Positions 24,043 through 32,893 of a stretch of DNA of 64,000 bases are shown here, one piece after another. The stretch comes from Brevibacterium oceani (GTDB lineage: Bacteria > Actinomycetota > Actinomycetes > Actinomycetales > Brevibacteriaceae). Location of the stretch: contig NZ_JABKDE010000001.1 of the NCBI RefSeq assembly GCF_013623835.1, positions 310,001-374,000 on the forward strand, given 5' to 3'. A program made the translations under genes and the position numbers. The stretch's first letter is position 1, and the number at the start of each line of letters is the position of its first letter. The notes beneath the pieces are model-generated. The model was not told the DNA's origin. It saw nothing but the letters and a program-made list of their open reading frames with translations, and did no database searches.

Positions 24043-26130
24043 GTGGACACCAGCATCATCGTCGTCATCGCCATCGTCGTGGTCTTCGCCGTTGCTGTGC
24101 CCGCAATGATTCGGAAGTCCGCGACGGAGCTCTCGCGCGCCGAAATCGACACGGTCCCCGACAACGCGGCCGTCGTCTCCGCGACAACCCCGATTCCCGG
24201 GCACGATCATTCGGTGCGCACCCAGGTCTTCCACGACAAACCCCGCAAGACCCCGTCCGTGCCGCTGCCGGATGTCTCCCGCACCGAAGCCGCACCGCAG
24301 CTGAGCCTGTCGTCCACGCCCGAATTCTCCGTCATCGACGGTCAGGCGGAGGCGACGACCATCGCCGAGGCGGCCGATGAGTCCCAGCTCCACGTCATGC
24401 CGATCGCGGTCGGTGAGTCCCACTCGGCCTACCCGACCGAGCATCCAGCCGGCAGCTATGGCGCGGTCGCCGGTCATGGTGGAGTCACCGGGCAGGACGG
24501 GGTCGGCAACCACAGCGGGGTCGGCAATGTGCGGACGCTCCACCCTGCCGTCCACGCTGTGTTCAATGACTCCGCCCGCGGATCCGGCTCATCGGGTGGC
24601 CGGCAGAGTGATCCGCGGGCCGGGCAGGGTCGAACTGCACAGCAGCATCCGCCGCATGCGCAGTCGCCTGCGGCAGGCGCCCTATCGACGATCGGGTCGG
24701 CCGACCGAGGCGGCGCACCTGGCACCGGCGGATCGGGCACGGGCCGGGGCGGCCACCTCGGCGACGGTGTCCCGAAGGCAGACGAACCACAGATTTCCAA
24801 TCCGAGCGTCGGAGACGATGAGGAACACGCGATGACTGAGCAAGCAACGACCCTGCGGGAGTCCCTGAAGTCGCTGAACACGATGGTCAGGGGATTCGCG
24901 CTGGTGTTCCTCGCGTCGGTGCTCGGCATCCTCGTCACGAGCGTGCTCGCGCTGTTCTCGGTCGTCCACATCGCGTTGGCCGGTGTCTTCCTCGGCCTCG
25001 CGGTCGTCTCCCTGTTCCTCGTGCGCACACTCAATCTGCGCAAGGCCGTAGTGAAGAAGAAGCTGCGCCGGCTCGACCGGTCGCCGCAGCGATCCGCGCA
25101 GACGGTGCCGGTGAAGAGGCAGCAGAGCCACGCGGCCGCTGGTGCCCAGGCGACGGCGACCGCGCCGGTCGACGAGCAGCCTGCCCCGGTTGCCAAGCAG
25201 TCGGCACCGTCCGCCCGGCAGGCGGCCCCGTCCACCGAGCAGCCTGCCCCGGATCGGACGACGGCACGCACCCGCACCGCGGCACGACCGGCCGCCTCGG
25301 CGTCGACCTCGAGCGGAACCGCCGCTCGGATCGCGGCGGCAGCGCAGGCGAAGAACGGATCGACGAAGGCCGCACAGGCCCGGGCCGCGATGGCCCACAG
25401 CACCGAAGCCAAGAAAGCCCGTGAGGAAGCCGACACCGGTGAGATCCCCCTCGTGCGCGTCCGCAAGGAAGCCAGCGAGGGACACACCACTCGCCAGGTC
25501 CTGCTCACCGGGCCGATCCCGGTCGTCAAGGAGGAAGCCTCCGCCGAGGCGGCCGCCGACGCCGCTGAACCGTCCACTGACGCTGCGGACTCTTCGACCG
25601 TTCGTTCCGCTGAGGATGACCCGTCCGAGACGGCGACGACTTCCGCCGAGACCCGGACCTCCGAGACCCGGGCCGCTGAGAAGGACGCGACAGAGGCTCC
25701 GGTCTCGCTCGGGTCCGACCTCGACGCCGATGCCCCCGCGGCGGAGAGCGGACGGGCCAGCGCCGACGCGGACGTGCATGCGGCACTGAACGCGGCTGCC
25801 CCGAAGGTCGACGACCCGTTCATGCAGCGACTGAAGTCCCGCGACGGATGGTCGCCGACGCCCCTGCCGGTCCCCAGCTACGTCGGCGCTCCCGAGGCCG
25901 AGCACCAGGCGCCCTCGGCGACGGCGGCTGACGCCAGTTCGTATGAGACCGAGGCGCGCAGCCGTGAGGACATCGCCGCTCAGTTCGCCGCCGAACTCGG
26001 GTACCGTCCGGAGCTCAGCGACTCCGCCCGCGAAGAAGGGCCGCTCGGACACGGACGCAAGGCGATCCGCACGAACAAGGCCGCCGACCTCGGCGCCGTC
26101 AACGACGTGCTGGCCCGCCGCCGGGCCTGA
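24043..26130 (+). CDS. sepX: SepX/GlpR-type cell division membrane protein
   Basis: This 695-residue protein has a first membrane helix at residues 4-23 (SIIVVIAIVVVFAVAVPAMI), a long cytoplasmic Gly/Ser/His-rich region, then a membrane pair at about 284-305 and 308-328 (GFALVFLASVLGILVTSVLA and onward). A basic patch (KKKLRRLDRSPQRS) and a 350-residue Ala/Pro/Glu-rich tail follow. Topology and position after galU-rimJ match the family called SepX in Streptomyces and GlpR in Corynebacterium, which acts with FtsZ at the septum. The conserved part after the second membrane pair includes RTLNLRKAVVKKKL. It is longer than many homologues because of low-complexity expansion. The partner Glp is not encoded in the window. 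Confidence 0.8.
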   Translation: MDTSIIVVIAIVVVFAVAVPAMIRKSATELSRAEIDTVPDNAAVVSATTPIPGHDHSVRTQVFHDKPRKTPSVPLPDVSRTEAAPQLSLSSTPEFSVIDGQAEATTIAEAADESQLHVMPIAVGESHSAYPTEHPAGSYGAVAGHGGVTGQDGVGNHSGVGNVRTLHPAVHAVFNDSARGSGSSGGRQSDPRAGQGRTAQQHPPHAQSPAAGALSTIGSADRGGAPGTGGSGTGRGGHLGDGVPKADEPQISNPSVGDDEEHAMTEQATTLRESLKSLNTMVRGFALVFLASVLGILVTSVLALFSVVHIALAGVFLGLAVVSLFLVRTLNLRKAVVKKKLRRLDRSPQRSAQTVPVKRQQSHAAAGAQATATAPVDEQPAPVAKQSAPSARQAAPSTEQPAPDRTTARTRTAARPAASASTSSGTAARIAAAAQAKNGSTKAAQARAAMAHSTEAKKAREEADTGEIPLVRVRKEASEGHTTRQVLLTGPIPVVKEEASAEAAADAAEPSTDAADSSTVRSAEDDPSETATTSAETRTSETRAAEKDATEAPVSLGSDLDADAPAAESGRASADADVHAALNAAAPKVDDPFMQRLKSRDGWSPTPLPVPSYVGAPEAEHQAPSATAADASSYETEARSREDIAAQFAAELGYRPELSDSAREEGPLGHGRKAIRTNKAADLGAVNDVLARRRA

Positions 26131-26314
26131 CGCACTTCGGCGTGGGCGGGGGCTGACGGCCCTCGCCACGGTCGGGACTGGCCCACATCGGTGTGGTCGC
26201 GGCGCACTCGACTCGCAGCCCGGGCAGGCGTCGTATCATCGACCACTGAAGCTGCACACCTTGTTCTCAACGACTCACGTTCTTCGGTGAGTATTTCGGG
26301 GCAGGGTGTGCCGA

Positions 26315-26824
26315 TCAGTCGGTGAAGACCGACCAGCAGAGGGCGTTCCGGCGAACCTGATCCTCGAGGACGAGCTCACGGACCTCGCCCGGGAGCCGTT
26401 GTCGCTGCCACCGAAGTTCTGACCGTCCCGCTGCGAAGTCGGACTGCTTCGGACCGCGGGCGGCCTTGATCGCATACGCGGCAGCGCCGAGGTCGTGCTC
26501 GGCGACGTGGCCGACGCAGGCCGCCTGCCCTGCCGCATAGGCGGCGAAGCGGGCCGGACCCGTGAGCGGCCTGGCCGCGCCCATCGCATGCCCGCCGGCG
26601 GCACGGGCGGTCATCATCGGCATCTCACCGGCTGTCCAGGCTCGGGCCGCGGCGATGGCCTGCTCGGGGCGGGGGTCCTCGGGGCAGACGGCTGCGAAGA
26701 ATGGGAGGACGTGCTCGGCGCAGTCGGCGGCCCACAGGGCGAGGAGTCGATGATGGTCATCGGTGAGGGAGCCGCCTCGGCGAATGGTGATCATCCGCGG
26801 ATCTCGGACCTCGGGGAGGATCAT
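26315..26824 (-). CDS. Imm5-like putative immunity protein
   Basis: This 169-residue all-helical protein matches the Imm5 family pattern: HRLLALWAADCAEHVLPFFA, then CPEDPRPEQAIAAARAWTAG, AAYAAGQAACVGHVAEHDLG and AAAYAIKAARGPKQ. Imm5 members are predicted immunity proteins of polymorphic toxin systems, though many occur as single genes. No toxin gene is seen within the window. Its ATG overlaps the IclR stop (ATGA), so it is the second gene of an operon with that regulator. Whether it confers immunity or has a metabolic role here is open. Confidence 0.75.
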   Translation of the reverse strand: MILPEVRDPRMITIRRGGSLTDDHHRLLALWAADCAEHVLPFFAAVCPEDPRPEQAIAAARAWTAGEMPMMTARAAGGHAMGAARPLTGPARFAAYAAGQAACVGHVAEHDLGAAAYAIKAARGPKQSDFAAGRSELRWQRQRLPGEVRELVLEDQVRRNALCWSVFTD

Positions 26825-27636
26825 TGCAGACTCGCGGTCGATTCCGATCCGGGTTCCGACCGACCGCCGAAGTCATCGGCGATGGCGGCCGCGACCGCCT
26901 GTAGGCGCGGCACCAGATCGTCCTCGACCGACAGCCCCCTCAGATGAGAGGTGTGCAGTGAGACGTTGAGCGCGGCCAGGGTGTTCTGTCCGCGACGAAC
27001 CGGGACGGCAAGGCCCCGTAGGCCGTCGTCGAGCTCCTGGGACACGAGGCACCATCCCTGCCTGCGGATTCGACTGAGCTCAGCCCCGAGCTCACTTGCC
27101 GAGGACACGGTGTGGTCGGTGAACGGCGTGATCTCGACTCGGTTGAGAAACTCCTCCTGAAAGGACTCGGGCAGCTCGGCGATGAGCATCCGACCCATCG
27201 ACGTCGCCCACGCGGGGAGCCGATTTCCGAGATTGACCGTCACGGCGTGGAGCCTCGGCGCTGCGGCTCGCGCGATGTAGACGACGTCATCGGAGTCGAG
27301 GATGCTCAGTGTCGCAGATTCGTCGAGCTCGTTGGCGAGCCGATTGAGGTGCGGCTGCGCGACCTTCGGAAGATCGAGCCCCGCGAGGAATCCTGCTCCG
27401 ATGTCGAGGACGCGGGGCGTGAGCGAATAGAGCGCCCCGTCTGCGCGGAGGTAGCCGAGGTCGACGAGGGTGAGGAGGAAACGCCGTGCCGCAGCCCTGG
27501 TGAGGCGCGTGGCCTCGGCGACCTCGGTAACCGAGAGCCGAGGGGATTCCGCGGTGAAGGCGAGTAGTACCGCCAAGGTTTTCTCGGCGGACTGGACGAA
27601 ATGTCTGCCGGTCGGCGTCCGGTCGTTGAAGCTCAT
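26821..27636 (-). CDS. IclR-family transcriptional regulator
   Basis: This 271-residue protein starts at ATG 27636 (SFNDRTPTGRHFVQSAEKTL); GGAGAGG lies about 11 bases upstream, and a GTG at 27648 is too close to that site. The N-terminal winged helix has LSVTEVAEATRLTRAAARRF and LLTLVDLGYLRADG. The effector-binding IclR domain follows (LDESATLSILDSDDVVYIAR; RQGWCLVSQELDDGLRGLAV). It resembles PcaR/PobR-type regulators of aromatic catabolism. It is divergent from the MHS transporter and ADH genes, which it probably controls through the GTGCGC palindrome at 27765-27779. The Imm5-like gene is co-transcribed. Confidence 0.9.
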   Translation of the reverse strand: MSFNDRTPTGRHFVQSAEKTLAVLLAFTAESPRLSVTEVAEATRLTRAAARRFLLTLVDLGYLRADGALYSLTPRVLDIGAGFLAGLDLPKVAQPHLNRLANELDESATLSILDSDDVVYIARAAAPRLHAVTVNLGNRLPAWATSMGRMLIAELPESFQEEFLNRVEITPFTDHTVSSASELGAELSRIRRQGWCLVSQELDDGLRGLAVPVRRGQNTLAALNVSLHTSHLRGLSVEDDLVPRLQAVAAAIADDFGGRSEPGSESTASLQ

Positions 27637-27764
27637 CGTTGAAGTCACCTCTCCAGGGTATCGGGCCAGGGCATCGGGGCCCGCCTCGGCGGACGATCGT
27701 CGTCCTCGGCAGAGCCGACTGGCGGTACGAGACGTCCTCGACTATGAAGACAGTCTAGCAAAGT

Positions 27765-27779
27765 GTGCGCATAGCGCAC
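27765..27779. promoter_or_regulatory. GTGCGC-ATA-GCGCAC operator in the IclR/MHS intergenic region
   Basis: This is a perfect inverted repeat with a three-base centre. A further GCGCAC half-site lies at 27793-27798. It sits between the divergent IclR and transporter genes and is a likely IclR binding site. Confidence 0.55.
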
Positions 27780-27880
27780 GGATGTACGAGCAGCGCACAT
27801 CGTGATAATGTGATCTGCGATAAGCACGAACACGCCCTCGCCGTGGAGGAACTGCGGGGCACCATTCGAAGGGGAATGTC

Positions 27881-29245
27881 ATGTCAGCAGCGAAAAGCAC
27901 CGACGCGGGAGGCGCCGCCGAACTCAAGCGCGCCAGACGAGCCGCCGCAGGATCGTTCATCGGCGCCGTCGTCGAGTGGTACGACTTCCTTCTCTACGGA
28001 ATCGTCGCGGCCCTGGTCTTCGGGAAGCTCTTCTTCCCGGACTACAGCTCTCATGCCGGAACGCTCGCCGCTTTCGCGACCTTCGGCGTCGGGTTCATCT
28101 TCCGCCCACTCGGCGGCATCATCTTCGGCCACTTCGGCGACCGCCTCGGCAGGAAGTCAATGCTCGTATGGACGATGACGATCATGGGAGTGGCCACCGC
28201 ACTCATCGGCGTCCTGCCTACCTACCAGGCGGTCGGTTGGCTGGCTCCGGCGCTGCTTGTGCTGCTGCGCTGCATCCAAGGCATCGCTGTCGGCGGCGAA
28301 TGGGGCGGTGCCGCCCTCATGGCCGTTGAGAGCGCGCCATCGAAGCTGCGTGCCTTCTTCTCCAGCGGAGTTCAGATCGGCTACTCCTTCGGACTGCTGC
28401 TGGCCACCGGACTCGTCGCCGTGCTCAGCAGCAACTTCTCGGCCGAGGCGTTCCTCGACTGGGGTTGGCGCATCCCGTTCTTCTTCAGCGCCGTCCTCGT
28501 CCTCATCGGACTGTGGATCCGCTCGGGTGTGGAGGAATCCGAAGAGTACGTCGAGCGAGTGAAGAACGCGAAGACCGACAAGACCGCGAAGCTGCCGATC
28601 CTCGAGGCCTTCAAACGCTATCCGGCGCAGATCTTCCAGATCGTCGGCCTGCGCTTCATCGAGCTGCTGACCATGTACATCGTCACGACCTTCGCTCTGT
28701 CCTATTCCACGGACGAACTCGGGCTCGATCGGCAGCTGATGCTCAACATCACACTCCTCGTGGGCGGCCTCGGAATCGTCACCATCCCGACCTTCGCCTA
28801 CCTCTCCGACCGTTTCGGCCGGCTGCGGGTCTACCTCACCGGCGGCATCATCGGCCTGGTCAGTGCGATCCCGTTCTTCCTCGCACTCGAGAGCGGCAAT
28901 GTCGTCACGATCGTCATCTTCGCCGTCCTCCTCATCAATATCGCCCACGACGCCGTCGTCAGCGTTCAGCAGCCGCTTTTCGCTGAGATGTTCAGCCCCG
29001 AGTTCCGCTACAGCGGCGCCGGAGTCGGCTACCAGCTCGCCAGTGCGATCGCTGGGGGCTTCACCCCGTTCATCGCGACTTTCCTCGTCGGTGTGGGGAA
29101 CGGAACGTGGTACCTCGTCGCGGCCTACCTGGCCGGTGGCTGCCTGATCTCGATCTCCATTGCGCTCTACCTGATCCGGCAGTGGCAGGTCGGACGTCGG
29201 ACCGAGCGCGCGACCGCCAAGGCTGCCCAGGTCGTGTCCGCCTGA
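27881..29245 (+). CDS. MHS-family MFS metabolite:H+ symporter
   Basis: This 454-residue carrier has 12 membrane helices. It belongs to the metabolite:H+ symporter group (shikimate, proline/betaine, citrate, alpha-ketoglutarate carriers), shown by SFIGAVVEWYDFLLYG, FGHFGDRLGRKSMLVWTM, LRCIQGIAVGGEWGGAALMA and PLFAEMFSPEFRYSGAGVGYQ. It is controlled by the divergent IclR gene and overlaps the next gene by one base (TGATG), so it forms an operon with the alcohol dehydrogenase. The substrate is probably an organic or aromatic acid or polyol taken up for catabolism; the pairing with an ADH suggests a hydroxylated compound. Confidence 0.9.
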   Translation: MSAAKSTDAGGAAELKRARRAAAGSFIGAVVEWYDFLLYGIVAALVFGKLFFPDYSSHAGTLAAFATFGVGFIFRPLGGIIFGHFGDRLGRKSMLVWTMTIMGVATALIGVLPTYQAVGWLAPALLVLLRCIQGIAVGGEWGGAALMAVESAPSKLRAFFSSGVQIGYSFGLLLATGLVAVLSSNFSAEAFLDWGWRIPFFFSAVLVLIGLWIRSGVEESEEYVERVKNAKTDKTAKLPILEAFKRYPAQIFQIVGLRFIELLTMYIVTTFALSYSTDELGLDRQLMLNITLLVGGLGIVTIPTFAYLSDRFGRLRVYLTGGIIGLVSAIPFFLALESGNVVTIVIFAVLLINIAHDAVVSVQQPLFAEMFSPEFRYSGAGVGYQLASAIAGGFTPFIATFLVGVGNGTWYLVAAYLAGGCLISISIALYLIRQWQVGRRTERATAKAAQVVSA

Positions 29246-30384
29246 TGGTCCGCCACCCTTCCTTCGCCGAGGCTGCGCCGACTACCGGTACGCGGAGCGC
29301 CGAGCAGCCGGCTTCCGCGATGCCGACCGTGGTTGTGCCGGACTCGGGTGGGCCGACAGGATCGATCGGTCAGTTCGGATCGATCCGATCGGCCGAGATC
29401 ACCGGCCCCGCTCGCGTCGAAATCCTCACTCGTCCGGGACCGCAGGGCCGTCCTGCCGCCGGAGAGCTGCGCGTGCGGATGCTCGCGGTGGGGATCTGCG
29501 GCACCGATCTCAGCCTGGCCTCGGGGTCGCGGACGCCGCCCGAGATGCCGTGGAGGCTCGGGCACGAAGGCGTCGGTGAGATCGCTGAGGTGGGGCCTGA
29601 CGTGGAGGGGTGGGCTATCGGTGACAGGGTCGCCCTCGAACCGAACATCAACTGCGGGCAATGCGAATACTGCTGCCGTGGTATGACCTCGGCGTGTGTC
29701 TCTCGGCTGAGCGCCGGGGTGCTCACCCAGCCGGGATTCCTCGCCGAGGTGATCGACCATCCCAGGGAATTCTGTCATCGGCTACCGCCCGGCATCCCCG
29801 TGGAACGTGCCGTGTGCGCCGAGCCGCTGACCGTGGCCGCCTCGGCGATTCGTCGCACCGAACTGCAGGATACCCAACGGCGGGATGGGGAAGAGGTTCT
29901 CGTCCTCGGCGCGGGGGCCCAAGGACTGTTGGCAAGCCTCGTCCTCGTCTCGCGCGGGTATCGGCCGTGGGTGAGTGAACCGGACGCGGCTCGTCGGCGT
30001 CTGGCGATCGAGCTCGGAGCCCGCGAGTTCGTCCCCGGAAGCAGCCCGGCACCGACGGCTGTCATCGATGCGGCGGGCGTTCCGGCGGCCCTGGCCGCAG
30101 TCGTCGACCACCTTGCCCCGTTCGCGAAGGTCACGATCGTCGGCGAGGATCAGCACCACCTCGGCGCGTCGAGCTTCGACATCGTCCAGCATCAGCTGAG
30201 CATTCGGGGATCGTTCATCTACGAGCACCCGCAGGACATGACGGCCTCGGTCGCGATGCTTCAGGCGCTGCCGACGGAGTCGATCGTCGGCCCGGGGCTC
30301 GCGCTCGACGAGGTGCCCGAGCTGCTGAGTGCGGGCACCGCCGACCGTCCCGGAGTCAAACAGTGGGTGGATCTGCGCCGCTGA
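29245..30384 (+). CDS. zinc-dependent medium-chain alcohol dehydrogenase
   Basis: This 379-residue enzyme has catalytic zinc ligands in VGICGTDLS and GHEGVGEI, structural zinc cysteines in NINCGQCEYCCRGMTSAC, and the NAD-binding GAGAQG motif. It resembles threonine/sorbitol dehydrogenases. The first about 50 residues are unlike the family and rich in Ala/Thr/Gly, so the true start may be downstream (for example at MPTVVV); ATG 29245 is chosen because it overlaps the transporter stop. It probably oxidises a product of the substrate imported by the neighbouring MHS carrier. Substrate unknown. Confidence 0.87.
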   Translation: MVRHPSFAEAAPTTGTRSAEQPASAMPTVVVPDSGGPTGSIGQFGSIRSAEITGPARVEILTRPGPQGRPAAGELRVRMLAVGICGTDLSLASGSRTPPEMPWRLGHEGVGEIAEVGPDVEGWAIGDRVALEPNINCGQCEYCCRGMTSACVSRLSAGVLTQPGFLAEVIDHPREFCHRLPPGIPVERAVCAEPLTVAASAIRRTELQDTQRRDGEEVLVLGAGAQGLLASLVLVSRGYRPWVSEPDAARRRLAIELGAREFVPGSSPAPTAVIDAAGVPAALAAVVDHLAPFAKVTIVGEDQHHLGASSFDIVQHQLSIRGSFIYEHPQDMTASVAMLQALPTESIVGPGLALDEVPELLSAGTADRPGVKQWVDLRR

Positions 30385-30456
30385 TGACTCCGGACCGTGC
30401 TTGACTCGAGCCGGTCGGACTGATCAGGCACGAGGTAGGCAGCTGGCCGCGTCTGA

Positions 30457-31914
30457 TCAGGCGCGTGGTGTGGCCACGTACTTGATCTCGAGGAACTCGT
30501 CGATGCCGACGCGTCCGCCCTCGCGACCGAGTCCGGACATCTTCACTCCGCCGAACGGTGCGGCCGGGTTCGAGACGAGACCGGTGTTGAGGCCGACCAT
30601 GCCGACCTCGAGCTTCTCGGCGAGGCTGAGTGCCCGCTCGATGTTCTCGCTGAACAGGTAGCCGGCGAGTCCGTACTCGGTCTCGTTCGCCAGGGCCATG
30701 GCCTCCTCGTCGGTGTCGAAGGTGACGATCGGAGCAACGGGGCCGAAGATCTCGGTGGTCCGGATCGCTGAGTCGGCGGGTACCTCGGTGATGACGGTCG
30801 GGTCGAAGAAGTAGCCCTTGCCTTCGATCCTCTTGCCGCCGGTGAGGACCTTCGCGCCCTTGGCCACGGCGTCGTCGACGAGTTCGGTGACCTTGTCCAG
30901 GGAATCCTGATCGACGAGCGGCCCCACCTCGGTGCCTTCATCGAGGCCGTTGCCCACCTGCATCGATCCGAGGCGCTCGGCGAGCTTGGTCGAGAACTCC
31001 TCGGCCACGGCCGAGTGGACGAACAGGCGGTTGGCCGCGGTGCATGCCTCACCGCCGTTGCGCATCTTCGCGAGCACGGCACCGGTGACGGCCTTGTCGA
31101 GATCGGCATCCTCGCAGACGACGAACGGGGCATTGCCGCCCAGCTCCATCGAGGTCTTCATGACATTGTCGGCGGCCTGCTTGAGCAGGCTGACGCCGAC
31201 CTCGGTCGAGCCGGTGAACGTGATCTTGCGGGCGATGCCCGCCTCCATCCACGGGGTGACGACGCGGCGAGCCGACTCCGAAGTGACGATGTTGAGCACG
31301 CCTGCGGGCAGCCCCGCCTCGTCCAGCACGTCGACGAGCATGAGCGAGGTCAGCGGGGTCAGCTTCGCGGGCTTGAAGACCATGGTGCAGCCGGCGGCGA
31401 TGGCCGGCCCGATCTTGCGGGTCCCCATCGCCAGCGGGAAGTTCCACGGGGTGACGAGGATGCAGGGCCCGACCGGTTCGCGGGAGACCATGAGGCGGTT
31501 CTTGCCGTCGGTCGACTGCATGAAGTCGCCGGAGACGCGCACGGCCTCCTCGGAGAACCAGCGGAAGAACTCGGCACCATAGGTGACCTCGCCCTTCGAC
31601 TCGGCGAAGGGCTTGCCCATCTCCGCGGTCATCACCGCGGCGATGTCGTCGGCGCGTTCGATGAGGAGTTCGAAGGCGCGGCGGAGGATCTCGGCGCGCT
31701 CGCGCGGTGGGGTTGCCGCCCATGAGGCCTGGGCGTCACCGGCAGCCTTGATGGCGGCTTCGGCGTCGGCGGCCGAGCCGTCGGCCAGGGTGGTGATGAC
31801 CTCGCCGGTGGCGGGATTGAGAACTTCGAGGGTCTTGCCGCCTTCGGCCTCGCGCCACTGTCCGTCGATGAACAGTCCGGTGTTGAGAGTGTCCATGATC
31901 GGGGTGATGTCCAC
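30457..31914 (-). CDS. gabD: succinate-semialdehyde dehydrogenase (NAD(P)+)
   Basis: This 485-residue aldehyde dehydrogenase has the GabD signatures LMVSREPVGPCILVTPWNFP, the glutamate motif MELGGNAPFVVCEDADLD and the catalytic Cys in GGEACTAANRLFVH. The C-terminus KMSGLGREGGRVGIDEFLEI is typical. The start is GTG 31914, with GGAG eight bases upstream; ATG 31896 is an alternative. It oxidises succinate semialdehyde to succinate in GABA degradation, though related semialdehydes are possible. No gabT is next to it. A second, different aldehyde dehydrogenase of this type is at 47889. Confidence 0.9.
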   Translation of the reverse strand: MDITPIMDTLNTGLFIDGQWREAEGGKTLEVLNPATGEVITTLADGSAADAEAAIKAAGDAQASWAATPPRERAEILRRAFELLIERADDIAAVMTAEMGKPFAESKGEVTYGAEFFRWFSEEAVRVSGDFMQSTDGKNRLMVSREPVGPCILVTPWNFPLAMGTRKIGPAIAAGCTMVFKPAKLTPLTSLMLVDVLDEAGLPAGVLNIVTSESARRVVTPWMEAGIARKITFTGSTEVGVSLLKQAADNVMKTSMELGGNAPFVVCEDADLDKAVTGAVLAKMRNGGEACTAANRLFVHSAVAEEFSTKLAERLGSMQVGNGLDEGTEVGPLVDQDSLDKVTELVDDAVAKGAKVLTGGKRIEGKGYFFDPTVITEVPADSAIRTTEIFGPVAPIVTFDTDEEAMALANETEYGLAGYLFSENIERALSLAEKLEVGMVGLNTGLVSNPAAPFGGVKMSGLGREGGRVGIDEFLEIKYVATPRA

Positions 31915-32097
31915 GACGGAATCTCCTTGGTTGTCGTCAGAGCGGAACCGCGTCGTCGTTGGGCGCGAAGGACGAACCGTTTCGGGCGGCCCTCGGCGGC
32001 GATCGAGCGTGCGGCCCTCTCAGTGTAGGGGCCTGAGCCTCGCGCGTGTAGGGGGCATGAGGCCCGCGCACACTGCGGAATTCGTCGCTCGGGAACC

Positions 32098-32805
32098 TCA
32101 GTCGCGCGGCTGACGTGCCAGGATCGACAGGGAGGCGTGGGTGAGTGCGCTGGTGGCGATCAGTTGGCGATTGTGCATCGTGATTCCGCGGATCACGCGG
32201 AGGCAGACCTCGTCCCGACTGAGCTCGGGGCCGATGGGGCGGATGTTGTCCCGGGCGACCGAGGCGATGGCCCGGCACTGAGCGACGACCGAATCGATGT
32301 CGACGCGGTAACCGGCGGCATCTGTCATCGCGAGGACTCGGGTCAGCGCAGTCCTGGCGGCCGATTCCTCGTCCGGCCAGCCGAGGCGGTCGAGGGCCTC
32401 GTCGACGATCTCGTCGAAGCGGTCCGGCGGCGTCGCGGTGCCGCCTGTGATGTCATCGCCCGTGGTCGACTTGAGGGCATAATGTGCGGATCCCAGAGCA
32501 CGCAGCGCCGAGGCGGGAAGCCCGGAGTTTCCGCGTAGGGCGAGTTCCTGACAGATGCCCATCAGCTCGATCGTCGACAGTGAGTCATCGTCAATGGCCC
32601 GGGTGAGTTCGGCGATGCCGGTGATCGGGATAGACAGCTCATCGCGCAGCCACCTGATGAGTGTGAGCCGGTGGAGATGCGAGTCGTCGTAGACGGCCGT
32701 GGTCGCATTCTTCTTCCGGCCGGGCGGCAGGAGTCCCTCATGGATGTAGTACTTGATGCTCGCGGTGGAGACCCCCGTGGCTGCGGCCAGAGCGCTGAGT
32801 TTCAT
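32098..32805 (-). CDS. MerR-family transcriptional regulator
   Basis: This 235-residue regulator has an N-terminal MerR winged helix (KLSALAAATGVSTASIKYYI, HEGLLPPGRKKNATTAVYDD, HRLTLIRWLRDELSIPITGI) and a long helical C-terminal domain with no Cys cluster, so it is not a metal sensor. The start at ATG 32805 is preceded by GAGAGG at six bases; GTG 32808 is less likely. It is divergent from the DUF2306 gene, whose promoter contains a palindrome within the 17-base spacer, the usual place for MerR operators. It probably controls that gene and itself. Confidence 0.87.
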   Translation of the reverse strand: MKLSALAAATGVSTASIKYYIHEGLLPPGRKKNATTAVYDDSHLHRLTLIRWLRDELSIPITGIAELTRAIDDDSLSTIELMGICQELALRGNSGLPASALRALGSAHYALKSTTGDDITGGTATPPDRFDEIVDEALDRLGWPDEESAARTALTRVLAMTDAAGYRVDIDSVVAQCRAIASVARDNIRPIGPELSRDEVCLRVIRGITMHNRQLIATSALTHASLSILARQPRD

Positions 32806-32858
32806 CACAGACCTCTCTTCGCCGCATCGGATAGTGGACGCGGCCGATGCTATCTACG

Positions 32859-32887
32859 TTGCCGCTATTGGTTAGCGACACTATCTT
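32859..32887 (+). promoter_or_regulatory. DUF2306 promoter with MerR-type operator in the spacer
   Basis: The -35 TTGCCG (32859-32864) and -10 TATCTT (32882-32887) are 17 bases apart. CGCTA-TTGGT-TAGCG (32863-32877) is an inverted repeat overlapping the spacer. Outer halves GATAGTG (32830-32836) and CACTATC (32879-32885) form a second one. ATG 32894 is six bases after the -10, so the mRNA is leaderless. Confidence 0.6.
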
Positions 32888-32893
32888 AACTGT

